Positions 36,862 through 46,661 of a stretch of DNA of 64,000 nucleotides are shown in pieces; position 1 is the first letter of the stretch; each line of letters opens with the position of its first letter. Under the pieces are notes generated by a model. It was not told the DNA's origin. It worked only from the letters and a program-made list of their open reading frames with translations, and made no database searches. Both the position numbers and the translations under genes were made by a program. This stretch comes from Paenibacillus endoradicis (GTDB lineage: Bacteria > Bacillota > Bacilli > Paenibacillales > Paenibacillaceae): the NCBI RefSeq assembly GCF_024721975.1, contig NZ_JANQBB010000001.1, forward strand, positions 186,001-250,000, written 5' to 3'.

Positions 36862-36869
36862 AGTATAGC

Positions 36870-37331
36870 ATGGAAACTTGCTCAATTGTTAATAAATCAA
36901 CGCTGCATCTTGTTGGAGTTCCTTATTGTGGACCATATTCATCTTTTCCGGATGAAGCGATTCGCCTGCAGACCGATTTTCTTGCAAGAAAGCATGAACT
37001 GAATCATGTTATACAGTCAAATGTGATGTATTGTCCGTACTTTGGTAATGAGACATTTGCTACGTATTGGGCTTGTTTTGAATCTGAGTACAGTGAAGAT
37101 CCGCTGCCCCAAGGTATGGTTGCGATCACGATTCCGATGCATCGATATGCTTTAGTTAGTAGTTCCTCTCAAAGAATGGGCGAGGGCTATGAAATGCTAA
37201 AAGCATGGATCGAAGAACATGGTTATAAGCGGCTAGATCAAGCAGTGTCACTTGAAATTTTCTATCTTGAAGGTCAGCATTGGGAAGAAGAAATTGTTGA
37301 TATTCTCATACCGATAGAGGATGAAGCTTAA
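36870..37331 (+). CDS. GyrI-like (AraC effector-binding domain) protein
   Basis: 153 residues with the paired beta-alpha-beta-beta layout of GyrI-like small-molecule-binding proteins (LHLVGVPYCGPYSSF, MVAITIPMHRYALVSS, LEIFYLE). No DNA-binding domain. Such proteins bind hydrophobic or cationic drugs. It shares a short gap (19 bp) with the PhzF gene. Confidence 0.85.
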   Translation: METCSIVNKSTLHLVGVPYCGPYSSFPDEAIRLQTDFLARKHELNHVIQSNVMYCPYFGNETFATYWACFESEYSEDPLPQGMVAITIPMHRYALVSSSSQRMGEGYEMLKAWIEEHGYKRLDQAVSLEIFYLEGQHWEEEIVDILIPIEDEA

Positions 37332-37350
37332 TACTTAGGAGTTGCTAGAG

Positions 37351-38154
37351 ATGAGCATTCCATATGCGATGATTAATGCGTACGGAGATGGGCCATTCAC
37401 AGGTAATCCTGCTGCAGTGCTTGTCATAGAACAAGATCAATTAAGAGATCCACAACTACAGCAGATTGCTGCAGAAATGAATGTATCAGAAACAGCATTT
37501 ATATATAGAGGTGCAACGAATAACCAATTTCAACTAAGATGGTTTACACCACAAGTTGAAGTGAATTTATGTGGTCACGCTACGCTGGCATCAGCGCACT
37601 ATTTGTATCATTTCGGTATTGTTCCAACAGACATTACCATCCATTTTCACACATTAAGTGGAGAGCTTGTTGTTAGCCTACATGATGGGGTTCTTAGGAT
37701 GAGGTTGCCGCAAGAGTCACCTGTAGCTTGCTCGGCGCCATCTGATCTCATTACAGCACTTGGTGTAATTCCGAGAGCAGTTAGTAAAAATCGGATGGAT
37801 TATATCGTTGAGCTAGCAGATGAGCAAGATGTTCGACAGTTACAAGTGGAGTTTTCATTGATTGCTGGATTAGACGCGCGTGGTGTTGTAGTGACTAGTC
37901 GTGCAGATGACCCATCAATTGATATCGTGTGTCGTACATTCTACCCACGTATTGGCATTGATGAAGATCCAGTTACTGGTTCAGCATTTTGTGCGCTTGC
38001 TCCGTATTGGATGAAACGACTAAGAAATAATACAATTCTAAAAGTAGTACAACTATCAATACGTGGCGGTTCAGCCACGTTAATGCTTGAAGACGAGATC
38101 GTCATTCAAGAGGGCAGTTGTTTCGTATGGGCTGAAGGTAGTCTACATATATAG
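37351..38154 (+). CDS. PhzF-family isomerase
   Basis: 267 residues from ATG 37351; TTG 37342 directly abuts AGGAG. PhzF motifs: FTGNPAAVL, catalytic Glu in NVSETAFI, LCGHATLASAH and DEDPVTGSA. Two similar halves with a diaminopimelate-epimerase fold. The true substrate in organisms without phenazine genes is unknown. Confidence 0.93.
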   Translation: MSIPYAMINAYGDGPFTGNPAAVLVIEQDQLRDPQLQQIAAEMNVSETAFIYRGATNNQFQLRWFTPQVEVNLCGHATLASAHYLYHFGIVPTDITIHFHTLSGELVVSLHDGVLRMRLPQESPVACSAPSDLITALGVIPRAVSKNRMDYIVELADEQDVRQLQVEFSLIAGLDARGVVVTSRADDPSIDIVCRTFYPRIGIDEDPVTGSAFCALAPYWMKRLRNNTILKVVQLSIRGGSATLMLEDEIVIQEGSCFVWAEGSLHI

Positions 38155-38220
38155 TTAGAGTAGGCTATATTAACTTAATCTGACTGTGTCAGTACATTTG
38201 AATAGCTATATTACTCAATA

Positions 38221-38272
38221 AATAAGGGCATCTAAAGACTCTGGTAGAGTCGATTAGATGCCCTTATTTATT
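38221..38272. terminator. Bidirectional intrinsic terminator
   Basis: A 15-bp perfect stem AATAAGGGCATCTAA (38221-38235) with 38254-38268, topped by a second stem GACTCT (38237-38242)/AGAGTC (38246-38251). T-rich on both sides. It serves PhzF (+) and the diguanylate cyclase (-). Confidence 0.93.
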
Positions 38273-38277
38273 CAATT

Positions 38278-39438
38278 TCAAACTTTATTTTTGACAGCGG
38301 CAGGTAAAGAACGATAGGCCGAAACTTTATTTTTACCTGTAGATTTGGAATAGTACATCGCTTCATCCGATTGCTTAATTAACAATGTAAGATTGTCTGC
38401 TTCTTTAGTCGTACTGAAACCAACGCTAACGGTAACGATCGTTTCTAATTCAATTCTAGCGCGAATTCGCTCAGCAATCTGCATCGGCTTAATACGGTCA
38501 ATGACGATACCTCCGAGTAATTCTTCGCCACCATAGCGTCCAGCGATACCGAATGGTGATACTTCCTCTTTCAAGATGGAAGCAACCTGTTGTAATGCTT
38601 TGTCAGCTACTTGATGACCTTGAGTATCATTTAATCGTTTAAAGTTGTCAATATCACAAAATATTATAGCTACTTGTTTACGTGCAATAATTGATGTTAA
38701 TTTTTTCTGGAAATAGCGTCTAATATATAATCCAGTTAGTCCGTCAACGATAGAAGATTGATACGTCGATAATAAACGTTCAAGTACCCATTCAAACAAT
38801 AAGAAGAAGATAAGTGCGAAATAAATAACTGGCAATGAGACGACTAAGTAAAATAGCCATCGCTGATCCATTTCAAATACGTACATATGTAGTAGATAAG
38901 CAAGCTCGTACATGAACATTACCATTAAGCTAATATAATATGGGGTTGTCATTTGAATATGACGAGTCTCGACAAGCATAGTAATAATTAAGATAAACAT
39001 ATAGAAATCCATAATTGGAAATGCATAGTACTCTACATTATTAAAAATGATTGAGTATGGATCGACGATACAGTTAACGATTGTAAGTGCAACGGCTCCT
39101 AATAGTAGCATAGTAATAGGTGTTTTTCTTAAATTTGTCCCAACAGAATACATCTTCATCAGCACAAAATTTAAGATGATAAAGGAGATTAGCTGTATAC
39201 TTGTCGAAATAATATATAAGTAAGTCGGTATTGGCTGCTGATACCACACGTCTAACCCAACAATTATTTGACGGATTAGAGTAATAGCAAGAGTAGAAAT
39301 TAAAATAATATAAATCAGTTTATTCCGATAATTGGACATAATTCGTATAGCCATGACGATCATAAGCAAAATAATAATACTACATGTAGTGATGGAAAAA
39401 AGCTCAATAAGAGTGGTATTAATTGAAAGGTTGTTCAT
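38278..39438 (-). CDS. Membrane diguanylate cyclase (GGDEF)
   Basis: 386 residues. Six to seven hydrophobic helices over the first 225 residues, then a GGDEF domain with active-site RYGGEELLG (about 303). FCDIDNFKRLNDTQGH carries the metal-binding Asp and the substrate Asn. No RxxD inhibitory site is seen five residues before GGEEL. It makes cyclic di-GMP from GTP. No EAL or PilZ partner is in the window. Confidence 0.94.
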   Translation of the reverse strand: MNNLSINTTLIELFSITTCSIIILLMIVMAIRIMSNYRNKLIYIILISTLAITLIRQIIVGLDVWYQQPIPTYLYIISTSIQLISFIILNFVLMKMYSVGTNLRKTPITMLLLGAVALTIVNCIVDPYSIIFNNVEYYAFPIMDFYMFILIITMLVETRHIQMTTPYYISLMVMFMYELAYLLHMYVFEMDQRWLFYLVVSLPVIYFALIFFLLFEWVLERLLSTYQSSIVDGLTGLYIRRYFQKKLTSIIARKQVAIIFCDIDNFKRLNDTQGHQVADKALQQVASILKEEVSPFGIAGRYGGEELLGGIVIDRIKPMQIAERIRARIELETIVTVSVGFSTTKEADNLTLLIKQSDEAMYYSKSTGKNKVSAYRSLPAAVKNKV

Positions 39439-39537
39439 TCATATATCCTCAATGTATAGTAGTAGTATGTCATAAACGAAACATATGTTCTAATATATCA
39501 TAATTTGGCGAATTAATGTATGAATTATTTTTAGCCT

Positions 39538-39602
39538 ATGCCTCCGATGATACTTTTCATCTGAAGGATGATTAAATTGGTCGAAATGAAAAGTTTAAGG
39601 AG
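39538..39602 (+). promoter_or_regulatory. 5'-leader hairpin element before the glycosyltransferase
   Basis: ATGCCTCCGATGAT, stem ACTTTTCAT (39552-39560) with ATGAAAAGT (39586-39594), then TTAAGGAG. This copy has TTTAAGGAG where most have TTTTAGGAGG. Confidence 0.6.
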
Positions 39603-39611
39603 TTGGTACCT

Positions 39612-40739
39612 ATGCAAATTTTACAAGCATTGTTTTTCCCGCCGGAGCAACCGGGTGGAGTATCCTCAATGGTGCCTTATATTCGAGAGCGATTCAATCA
39701 GATGGAATATGAGATGGAATTATTTTCTTTACCGAAAAGAATTAGAAATAAAGGAACGGATGAAGTCGTATTTAAGACTTTTGATGTGACACCTTTTCTT
39801 GGAAATAAACTCGTAGATAAATATATTCAGACTTATCGTGATTATTTATGGTGGGTTAAATTACGGATCAAAAAGTCGTATGATCTTATTCACGCTCATC
39901 ATCCGATTGCGGCTCTAGCGATGAAAGAGATATTTCCAGACACGAAGCTTATATTGACACTACATTCTAGCTATGAACGAGAGCTAATTTTGAACAATAA
40001 AATACAAGTAAACGGTATTGAGCATCAATTTTTAACGAATATTTATCGGGAATTAGAAGATCGCGCAGATCGAATATTAACAGTATCACATGCATTCCAA
40101 ACGTATCTCAACGATTACGTTGAAAACGCAAGTGGCATTAAAGTTATCCCGAATGGCTTTGATGAGAAGCGATTCCGTCCGATTGCCCATGAGAATGAAG
40201 TCGCACAATTAATATCAGTTTGTCGTCTTGTACCAGCCAAAGGGCTTGATGTGTTGCTAGAAGCGTGTGCGAAGTTAAAAGAAAGAGGACATCCTTTCGT
40301 CTTGCATCTAATTGGAGATGGTCCAATCCGTGAAGAATTAGAAACGATGGCGCAAGATCTTGGGTTATATGATGATATTATCTTCTACGGTTACATGCTT
40401 CATCCAGAAGAATTTATGCCTTTCTTTGATATATTTGTACTGCCATCTCGAGCGGAAGCTTTTGGCTCAGTATTTGCTGAAGCAGCGCTTTGTCAACTTG
40501 CACTAATAGGGACGGATGTAGGTGGTATATCAGAGCAAATTGAGAATGGAATTAACGGATTACTAGTACCTGTGGAGGACCATGCTGCTCTAGCAGATGC
40601 GTTGGAAACAGTTATTATTGATCCAGATTATAGATATCAGCTTGCTAGAGAAGCATCTGAAAAAGCAAAGCGAGATTATTCTTTGCAACGTGTTATTGCA
40701 CAATTGAACAAAGTATATCATGAAGTTTCTCAGTACTAA
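39612..40739 (+). CDS. Family 4 glycosyltransferase
   Basis: 375 residues from ATG 39612 (AAGGAG 9 nt before). GT-B fold: N-terminal PPEQPGGVSSMVPYI, C-terminal donor-binding motif EAFGSVFAEAALC (EX7E) and GTDVGGISEQI. A retaining transferase using a nucleotide sugar, probably for a surface glycan or glycolipid. No signal peptide. It precedes yhaO by 18 bp, which may be only positional. Confidence 0.9.
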   Translation: MQILQALFFPPEQPGGVSSMVPYIRERFNQMEYEMELFSLPKRIRNKGTDEVVFKTFDVTPFLGNKLVDKYIQTYRDYLWWVKLRIKKSYDLIHAHHPIAALAMKEIFPDTKLILTLHSSYERELILNNKIQVNGIEHQFLTNIYRELEDRADRILTVSHAFQTYLNDYVENASGIKVIPNGFDEKRFRPIAHENEVAQLISVCRLVPAKGLDVLLEACAKLKERGHPFVLHLIGDGPIREELETMAQDLGLYDDIIFYGYMLHPEEFMPFFDIFVLPSRAEAFGSVFAEAALCQLALIGTDVGGISEQIENGINGLLVPVEDHAALADALETVIIDPDYRYQLAREASEKAKRDYSLQRVIAQLNKVYHEVSQY

Positions 40740-40757
40740 GGATTAGGTGGTGCTGAA

Positions 40758-42062
40758 ATGGCAATTCCATTTCGCTTTATTCATGCCGCTGATTTGCATA
40801 TTGACAGTCCGTTTAAGGGACTAACAACTGTTCCAACATATGTGAGGGAGTCGCTTCTTGAGGCGACCTTCCTTGCATTTAAACGGCTTATTGATACTGC
40901 AATCACGCAGCAGGTGCAATTTATCGTCGTAAGTGGCGATTTGTTCGATGAAAGTGATCGTTCATTGAAAGCACAATTGTTTCTATTACAGCAATATGAA
41001 CGACTAAGAAAGTATCAGATTAGTATCTATATTATTCATGGAAATCATGATCATCTTGCAGGACAGACTATACCATTCCCTTATCCTGATAATGTACATG
41101 TATTTTCTAGTTCCGTTGTATCAACGAAGATAGTCACGAATGATAATGGATCCATTCTCGCCTATGTACACGGTATATCTTATCCTACTAGACATGTGAT
41201 GGATAATTTAGCAAAGCAATATAAGCGTGAGCCAGAGCAAGGTTATCATATTGGACTATACCATGGTAATGTGGGCAATGTTAGTGAGCATGATCCATAT
41301 GCGCCTTGTCAATTATCTGATCTATTAGTGCATCAATATAATTATTGGGCACTGGGTCATATCCATAAGCGTCAAGTGTTACATCAATCTCCTTATGTTG
41401 TCTATCCAGGTAATACTCAAGGAAGGCATCGCAAAGAGAGTGGCGATAAAGGTTGTTATCTCGTCACTGTCAATGAACAGCATGAGACAACACTACAATT
41501 TCTATCATTAGCACCCATTAGATGGCTTCAGATATCTATAGATGTTTCATCCATTGAGAATGAAGCACAATTTCTTGTCGCTATTAATCATCACACGTCA
41601 ACACTATTAGCAGAGCAAATCCATTGTAGTGTACTACTTTCGGTTGAGCTAACAGGTAGCGGGTATATCCATGAATTGTTACAACAAACAGGTAATGTAG
41701 CGCAGATGCTTACACATATTCAAGGCTTGTACGAAGATGATTCGAGCAGTGAATGGTTATATATATATGAATTGCAATTACATACTCAAGTACAATATGA
41801 TGAAGCGTTACTTCGTCAGGAACAAAGTTTTATTGGAGATTTTTTAACGTATTATGAACAATTATTACGACAGCCAGAGCAACTGAAACAGTTATTTACT
41901 GAAGCACAGCAAGGGTTATACGTGCATCAAAGCTTGAATCGATATCTACGGCAAACTGAATCAATACTAGATGAGACCTCACAACATGCTCAGCTAGCAG
42001 AGGCAAAGCAAAAAGTATTAGAATGGCTCCTTCTCCATCAAGATCAAGGAGTGAGTATATGA
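40758..42062 (+). CDS. yhaO: YhaO, SbcD-like metallophosphoesterase nuclease
   Basis: 434 residues. Calcineurin-type nuclease motifs: HAADLHIDSPF, VSGDLFDESD, IHGNHDH, YHGN and GHIHKRQ. In the family it pairs with YhaN as a Mre11/Rad50- (SbcCD)-like complex for DNA break processing. Stop codon overlaps the yhaN start (ATGA). Confidence 0.93.
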   Translation: MAIPFRFIHAADLHIDSPFKGLTTVPTYVRESLLEATFLAFKRLIDTAITQQVQFIVVSGDLFDESDRSLKAQLFLLQQYERLRKYQISIYIIHGNHDHLAGQTIPFPYPDNVHVFSSSVVSTKIVTNDNGSILAYVHGISYPTRHVMDNLAKQYKREPEQGYHIGLYHGNVGNVSEHDPYAPCQLSDLLVHQYNYWALGHIHKRQVLHQSPYVVYPGNTQGRHRKESGDKGCYLVTVNEQHETTLQFLSLAPIRWLQISIDVSSIENEAQFLVAINHHTSTLLAEQIHCSVLLSVELTGSGYIHELLQQTGNVAQMLTHIQGLYEDDSSSEWLYIYELQLHTQVQYDEALLRQEQSFIGDFLTYYEQLLRQPEQLKQLFTEAQQGLYVHQSLNRYLRQTESILDETSQHAQLAEAKQKVLEWLLLHQDQGVSI

Positions 42063-45000
42063 AGTTTTTAGAATTGTACATTAATGGGTTTGGTAAGATG
42101 CAAGATGTAACATTGCAACTAGATGCGCCCCTTGTTGTTGTCTATGGTCATAATGAAGCAGGGAAAAGTACTTTGTTTCAATTTATCCACACGATGTTAT
42201 TTGGTTTTTCTCGAAAGAATCAAGTCAATCGCTTTCTCGAGCCCGTGTACGGGGGAAGTCATGGAGGCAGCATCGTTTTTATTACAGATAAAGATGAAAT
42301 CTACCAACTAACGCGATATCGAGAACAGCATCAAGGTAAAGCGCAGCTTGCGCGAGCAGAGAAAGATAATAATAACGAGCGATACATCCCTATGGCTACT
42401 GCCACTATTGTAGAGCAAGCTAATCTTGAACGTAATTTTCTATCTGGTATTAATGCTCGATTATTTCAACAGTTAAGTGCGATTACGTTGAATGAATTAC
42501 AAGCAACAAGTGTTATGACTGAAAATGAATTAAGTCAATATTTATATCATGCGAGTTGGGAAAGTGGTAAGCAGATTGCTGAGTTAGAGAAACAACTCGT
42601 AGCTGAGCAGGACAAACTTTTCAAACCAAGAGGACAGAATCAACTGCTTATTCAAGAGCTTAAGCAATACGAACAACTGCAACAGCAATATAAGCAAGTG
42701 GAGATGGAGCTTGAACAATATAACACTGTTCAATTAGAACTTGAGCAATGTGATTATCGCTATGCAGATTTACAGGTACAACTTACAAGGCAGCAAAACA
42801 TTGTACAGATGATGAATCGTGCAATGTCCCAGCGAGAGTGGTGGTTAGAGCAACAAGAAGTAAGCTGGCAACTTGAACAGTTACAATATGTTCGAGGGAT
42901 TCCTAATGGCTTTTCACAGCATGTAGACCAAATTGTAGCTAGTGAACAGCTGATCTCAGGCGAGATTAGACAAATGCAAGTAGCAGAAGAGCAATTGGAA
43001 CTAAAAATAACTGCTATTAACGTTAACGAAGATATCATAACGCGAGCAGCAACGGTGGACCATTATCTCCAATTGGGTAGCGTCATTATGGAACAACAAT
43101 CGCAATTAGCCATTCGGCAAGATGAACTACAACAACTCCAGCAAGTAATTGTAGAGCTGCAACAGCAGTTACCCAATTATTGGACAAAAGAACAGTTGAG
43201 ACAACTTAATCCGTCTGCTGAGCAAGTAACAGAATATGAACGATTACTATCGTCCATGAAACATTTGCAAGTAGAGCAACAGCTGCTAGAACAAGATCAG
43301 ACTAAATATGATAATGAACTACTGACACTCGATCAACAACTGCTAGTAACTCAAAATCAAATAGATCAAATAGAGCAAGAGCTGAAAACTTTCAGGCAAA
43401 GCCATCGTTTATTGCCACAGACAAGAGATGAACTACATGAGGCAACAATTATACTTGATGAGGCTTACCGTCAATATGACTATGAAAGAATGAATGTACA
43501 TGCTACAGAGCGGATTGAATCGCCACAGAGTAATACAGTCCGTACCAGCAGAAGTAATGGATATAGTCGAGTTAATAGATCTCAGAAAAACGAATTTGTC
43601 TCTTTACGTGTCATTATGCTATCTGCTTTTTCTATTATTTTGGTGATCTTTACTCTATTAGTATCAAGTAAAGTTTTGCTAGAACCATGGAATATCTGGT
43701 TATCGCCTATACTTATTGTGATGACTTTAATTGCCGTACTAATAACGGGGATGGAATGGTCTGGCAGTCGAAATAGCAAACAATACGGAAATAACGAGCG
43801 GAATGACGATCAAGCTGAAGGAATGAAAGGTTTATATCGGGCGTTATCGCTTATTGTGGAGCTTAGTCAACCGATTAATGAAAGTAATTATTACGATCAT
43901 CGCAGAGAGTTGAAAGAGAAAATCGGCAATTTACAATTATTATTACAAAAGCGGGAACAACTAGATCAACAGGTTTTAGTTGTGGAACAACAAGCTCAAC
44001 AATTGGAATTAGCTCAACATAGCATTGATAATCAACTTCAACAATTACAAGTTCAGCTTGAACAAGTTAACGAACAGTGGTCTCATTTTTCCCAGAAGCT
44101 ACAATTACCTTCGCAATGTGAGTGTGATCATTTTAGTGAGATACTGAAGCTGTATCGGAATATTCAACACCATTATTATAACTATGACAAGCAACAAATG
44201 ATGATTGTTCAGTATGAACAACAAATTGATCAATATGTGGATGATGTATACGGATTAACTCAAGCAGTCTGGCTTCAACAGTTGCCCGAAGGATCACAAC
44301 AACTTCAATTGTCTAATATGCGTAGCCAGATTCAGATTCAAAAGGAAAACCTAGCAGAGCGAGCATCGTTGCAATTGCAATTACAGCAATTGCACGAACA
44401 ACAACGTGTTAAACAACAAGAACTACAACAATTACACAATCAGTTGACGCAATATTATGAGCAGTACCAAGCAACGACGATTGGCGACTTGCTAGCAATT
44501 GTCGAGCATATGAAGTCATATGAATTATGGCAAGTTCAATACGAGCGGCTAGCACTGCAACGAAAAGCAGGTCTTACTGTGGAGGAAGTTGAAGCATTGG
44601 ATCATATGTTCACACAGTTTGATGGGGATGGGATTCGGGAAAAAACAATAATCGAGCAGCAATGTTTGGATGATTTGCGCACTGAGCAACAACAGATCAT
44701 AGAACAAAGGGGTAGATTATTGCAGCAGAGAGAACGGTTAGTCAGTTCAGATGAACATCAACAGCTCCAATTGAAAAAGGAAGCAGTTATCTCGCAGATT
44801 GAAGTATACGTTACTCAATATATGAAGCTCTCTTTAAGTAAATTGCTTATTAAAAATACAAAAGAGAAGTACGAACAGGAACGTCAACCTGCTGTACTTC
44901 TCAAAGCCTCACAATATTTTGTAAAACTAACGAATGGTTCGTATACGCAAATTATTGGTAATGCAGAGCTTGGGACATTACAATTACGTGCTAGTAATGG

Positions 45001-45283
45001 AGCACTAGTGGAAAGTGAATTGCTAAGTCGAGGAACGTCTGAACTATTATATCTATGTATTCGTCTCGCGATCCATGAGGCCGCGGTGAATCATATTAAT
45101 TTACCATTAGTGTTAGATGACCCGTGCGTGAACTTTGATATGGTACGTCTACAGGCAGCCATGGAACTGTTAAGCGAAGTTTCTAATGAACGTCAGTTAT
45201 TATACTTTACTTGTCATCCACACACGAGAGATCAATTACAAGCGGTAGCGGGAGATACTGTATCCATTCAGTTGGATAGATAA
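42059..45283 (+). CDS. yhaN: YhaN, Rad50/SbcC-like ATPase with central membrane helices
   Basis: 1074 residues from ATG 42059, behind AAGGAGTGAG; the 12 upstream in-frame residues belong to yhaO's frame overlap. Walker A YGHNEAGKST (29-38), long Gln-rich coiled coils, the ABC signature LSRGTSELLYLCIRLA and Walker B LVLDDPCVNFD near the C-terminus. At about 515-565 two hydrophobic helices separated by a short loop interrupt the coil, so the middle of the molecule is predicted to sit in the membrane. Partner of YhaO. Confidence 0.93.
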   Translation: MKFLELYINGFGKMQDVTLQLDAPLVVVYGHNEAGKSTLFQFIHTMLFGFSRKNQVNRFLEPVYGGSHGGSIVFITDKDEIYQLTRYREQHQGKAQLARAEKDNNNERYIPMATATIVEQANLERNFLSGINARLFQQLSAITLNELQATSVMTENELSQYLYHASWESGKQIAELEKQLVAEQDKLFKPRGQNQLLIQELKQYEQLQQQYKQVEMELEQYNTVQLELEQCDYRYADLQVQLTRQQNIVQMMNRAMSQREWWLEQQEVSWQLEQLQYVRGIPNGFSQHVDQIVASEQLISGEIRQMQVAEEQLELKITAINVNEDIITRAATVDHYLQLGSVIMEQQSQLAIRQDELQQLQQVIVELQQQLPNYWTKEQLRQLNPSAEQVTEYERLLSSMKHLQVEQQLLEQDQTKYDNELLTLDQQLLVTQNQIDQIEQELKTFRQSHRLLPQTRDELHEATIILDEAYRQYDYERMNVHATERIESPQSNTVRTSRSNGYSRVNRSQKNEFVSLRVIMLSAFSIILVIFTLLVSSKVLLEPWNIWLSPILIVMTLIAVLITGMEWSGSRNSKQYGNNERNDDQAEGMKGLYRALSLIVELSQPINESNYYDHRRELKEKIGNLQLLLQKREQLDQQVLVVEQQAQQLELAQHSIDNQLQQLQVQLEQVNEQWSHFSQKLQLPSQCECDHFSEILKLYRNIQHHYYNYDKQQMMIVQYEQQIDQYVDDVYGLTQAVWLQQLPEGSQQLQLSNMRSQIQIQKENLAERASLQLQLQQLHEQQRVKQQELQQLHNQLTQYYEQYQATTIGDLLAIVEHMKSYELWQVQYERLALQRKAGLTVEEVEALDHMFTQFDGDGIREKTIIEQQCLDDLRTEQQQIIEQRGRLLQQRERLVSSDEHQQLQLKKEAVISQIEVYVTQYMKLSLSKLLIKNTKEKYEQERQPAVLLKASQYFVKLTNGSYTQIIGNAELGTLQLRASNGALVESELLSRGTSELLYLCIRLAIHEAAVNHINLPLVLDDPCVNFDMVRLQAAMELLSEVSNERQLLYFTCHPHTRDQLQAVAGDTVSIQLDR

Positions 45284-45323
45284 CATTGTAACTATTTGGA
45301 CATTGTATTTAGTGGAAATTTGG

Positions 45324-46361
45324 TCAGCTAAGTTTTTTAATAGCGATGAGTAGAAACCATCCTAGGCTAATAAAACCGAATAACGGGTATAGTGTTGAAA
45401 GTAGTACGCCAAAACCGATTTGACTTAACAAATAGCATAGAATTAGGACAAACATAACGATTAAATTAATGGACAGTTTCGATCTTTCATGAATCTGTAG
45501 TGCTAATCCATATACGTCAGCGAGTAAAGTAGTAAATACTTCAGCAAATATTATACAAATATAGATGACGTATACGACTTGACTAAGACTTCTCGCAATG
45601 CCACCCATTGGGATAGCGAATTGTGTGATACCGGGCATATGTGCTGATAACGCGATATGTCCAACCATAAGCATGAAGCCGATCCCTATGCCACCAATGA
45701 TGGAGCCCCACTTAATAATGCTTGGCTTTGATGTTTGTGCACCAATGGGAACAAGTACAGCTTGTGCAAGTGACAGATTGAAGGCAGTGTATAGGAACGG
45801 TGTACTAACTATCGTCCATAGTGGGAAATCGGTATGCGCGCGGAGAAAGTTGCTTGTATAAGGTGTTTCTAACGTATCGAAGAAAATAATAAATGTGAAT
45901 ATAAGCATAATGGGAACGACGATTGAATTCACAGCGATAATGGCAGTTAATCCTTTGCGTAGTAAGAAAAAGCAGACGATACAAGTTGAGATTAAACCTA
46001 ACTGATATGGCAAATCCCAATTTTCATAAAATACAGTCCCGGCGCCTGCTAACATAACTGCTGATACACCGAGAAGGACGACAAGCATAAATATGCTGAT
46101 CCAAGAACCAAACCGTTGGCCAAATAAAGCAATGTTCAAATCCTCATACGATTTTGCTTTAATTTGTTGGGCTAATAACATGACTTTATTGCCAAGCCAT
46201 ATAAATAAAAAGGTAGAGGCTATAATTGCAATAGTTCCCCATTGGCCGTACTTTGTGAAAAATTGTAATATTTCTTGGCCAGTCGCAAATCCAGCTCCAA
46301 CTATCGTGCCCATGTAAATTGCAGCGATCTGTAGCGATTTGATCCAATCTTGCCTGTTCAT
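45324..46361 (-). CDS. YkvI-type membrane transporter
   Basis: 345 residues with about ten predicted helices. The N-terminal IYMGTIVGAGFATGQEILQFF carries the unwound-helix motif of amino-acid/sodium-dependent (APC fold) transporters and matches the YkvI family. Substrate unknown. GAGGGAATCTT precedes the ATG. It converges on yhaN; no terminator hairpin is obvious in the 40-bp gap. Confidence 0.88.
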   Translation of the reverse strand: MNRQDWIKSLQIAAIYMGTIVGAGFATGQEILQFFTKYGQWGTIAIIASTFLFIWLGNKVMLLAQQIKAKSYEDLNIALFGQRFGSWISIFMLVVLLGVSAVMLAGAGTVFYENWDLPYQLGLISTCIVCFFLLRKGLTAIIAVNSIVVPIMLIFTFIIFFDTLETPYTSNFLRAHTDFPLWTIVSTPFLYTAFNLSLAQAVLVPIGAQTSKPSIIKWGSIIGGIGIGFMLMVGHIALSAHMPGITQFAIPMGGIARSLSQVVYVIYICIIFAEVFTTLLADVYGLALQIHERSKLSINLIVMFVLILCYLLSQIGFGVLLSTLYPLFGFISLGWFLLIAIKKLS

Positions 46362-46403
46362 AAGATTCCCTCACTCTCACTTCAACATTTACTATAAAAA
46401 GTA

Positions 46404-46426
46404 GTTCAAAAAGCCGCTTTTTGAAC
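46404..46426. repeat. Solo palindromic repeat: the two ends joined
   Basis: GTTCAAAAAGC and GCTTTTTGAAC, the terminal inverted repeats of the family, lie back to back with one base between, as if the core had been excised precisely. It lies between the divergent YkvI and xpt genes. Confidence 0.75.
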
Positions 46427-46599
46427 ATGTACTATTATTGTATGAAGTGAAATAGACAAGCATGACAAGCATTGGATTTTTGTGTAAAGCTTATGAGATT
46501 TACCTTGTAGTAAACAACCAAATATTTGTAGATGTGACGACTTTGCTTGCTAGAAGAGCGAACCTGTGTTATTTTACGTAAAAGAGAAACTGGTGGGAA

Positions 46600-46641
46600 T
46601 TTAAAATCATGGACTGACAGCCAACGATTTTGAACTTTCAT
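46600..46641. repeat. Right end of a MITE-like repeat before xpt
   Basis: GGACTGACAGCCAACGATTTTGAACTTTCATTT is the right end seen in the tandem array at 27.3 kb (shown here split for length: GACTGACAGCC, then AACGATTTTGAACTTTC). The rest of the 300-bp gap upstream of xpt is A/T-rich and holds no purine riboswitch signature. Confidence 0.7.
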
Positions 46642-46661
46642 TTGAATGCGGAGGGATTTAT

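Noticed and set aside
46435..46641. 68-codon minus-strand frame starting MKVQNRWLSV
   Set aside because: The start is the repeat right end; the same MKVQNRWLS text appears in the 27.3 kb array.
46427..46661. Guanine/xanthine riboswitch before xpt
   Set aside because: Expected from B. subtilis, but no TTCTACC-type junction or three-way helix is present; a repeat remnant occupies the site.
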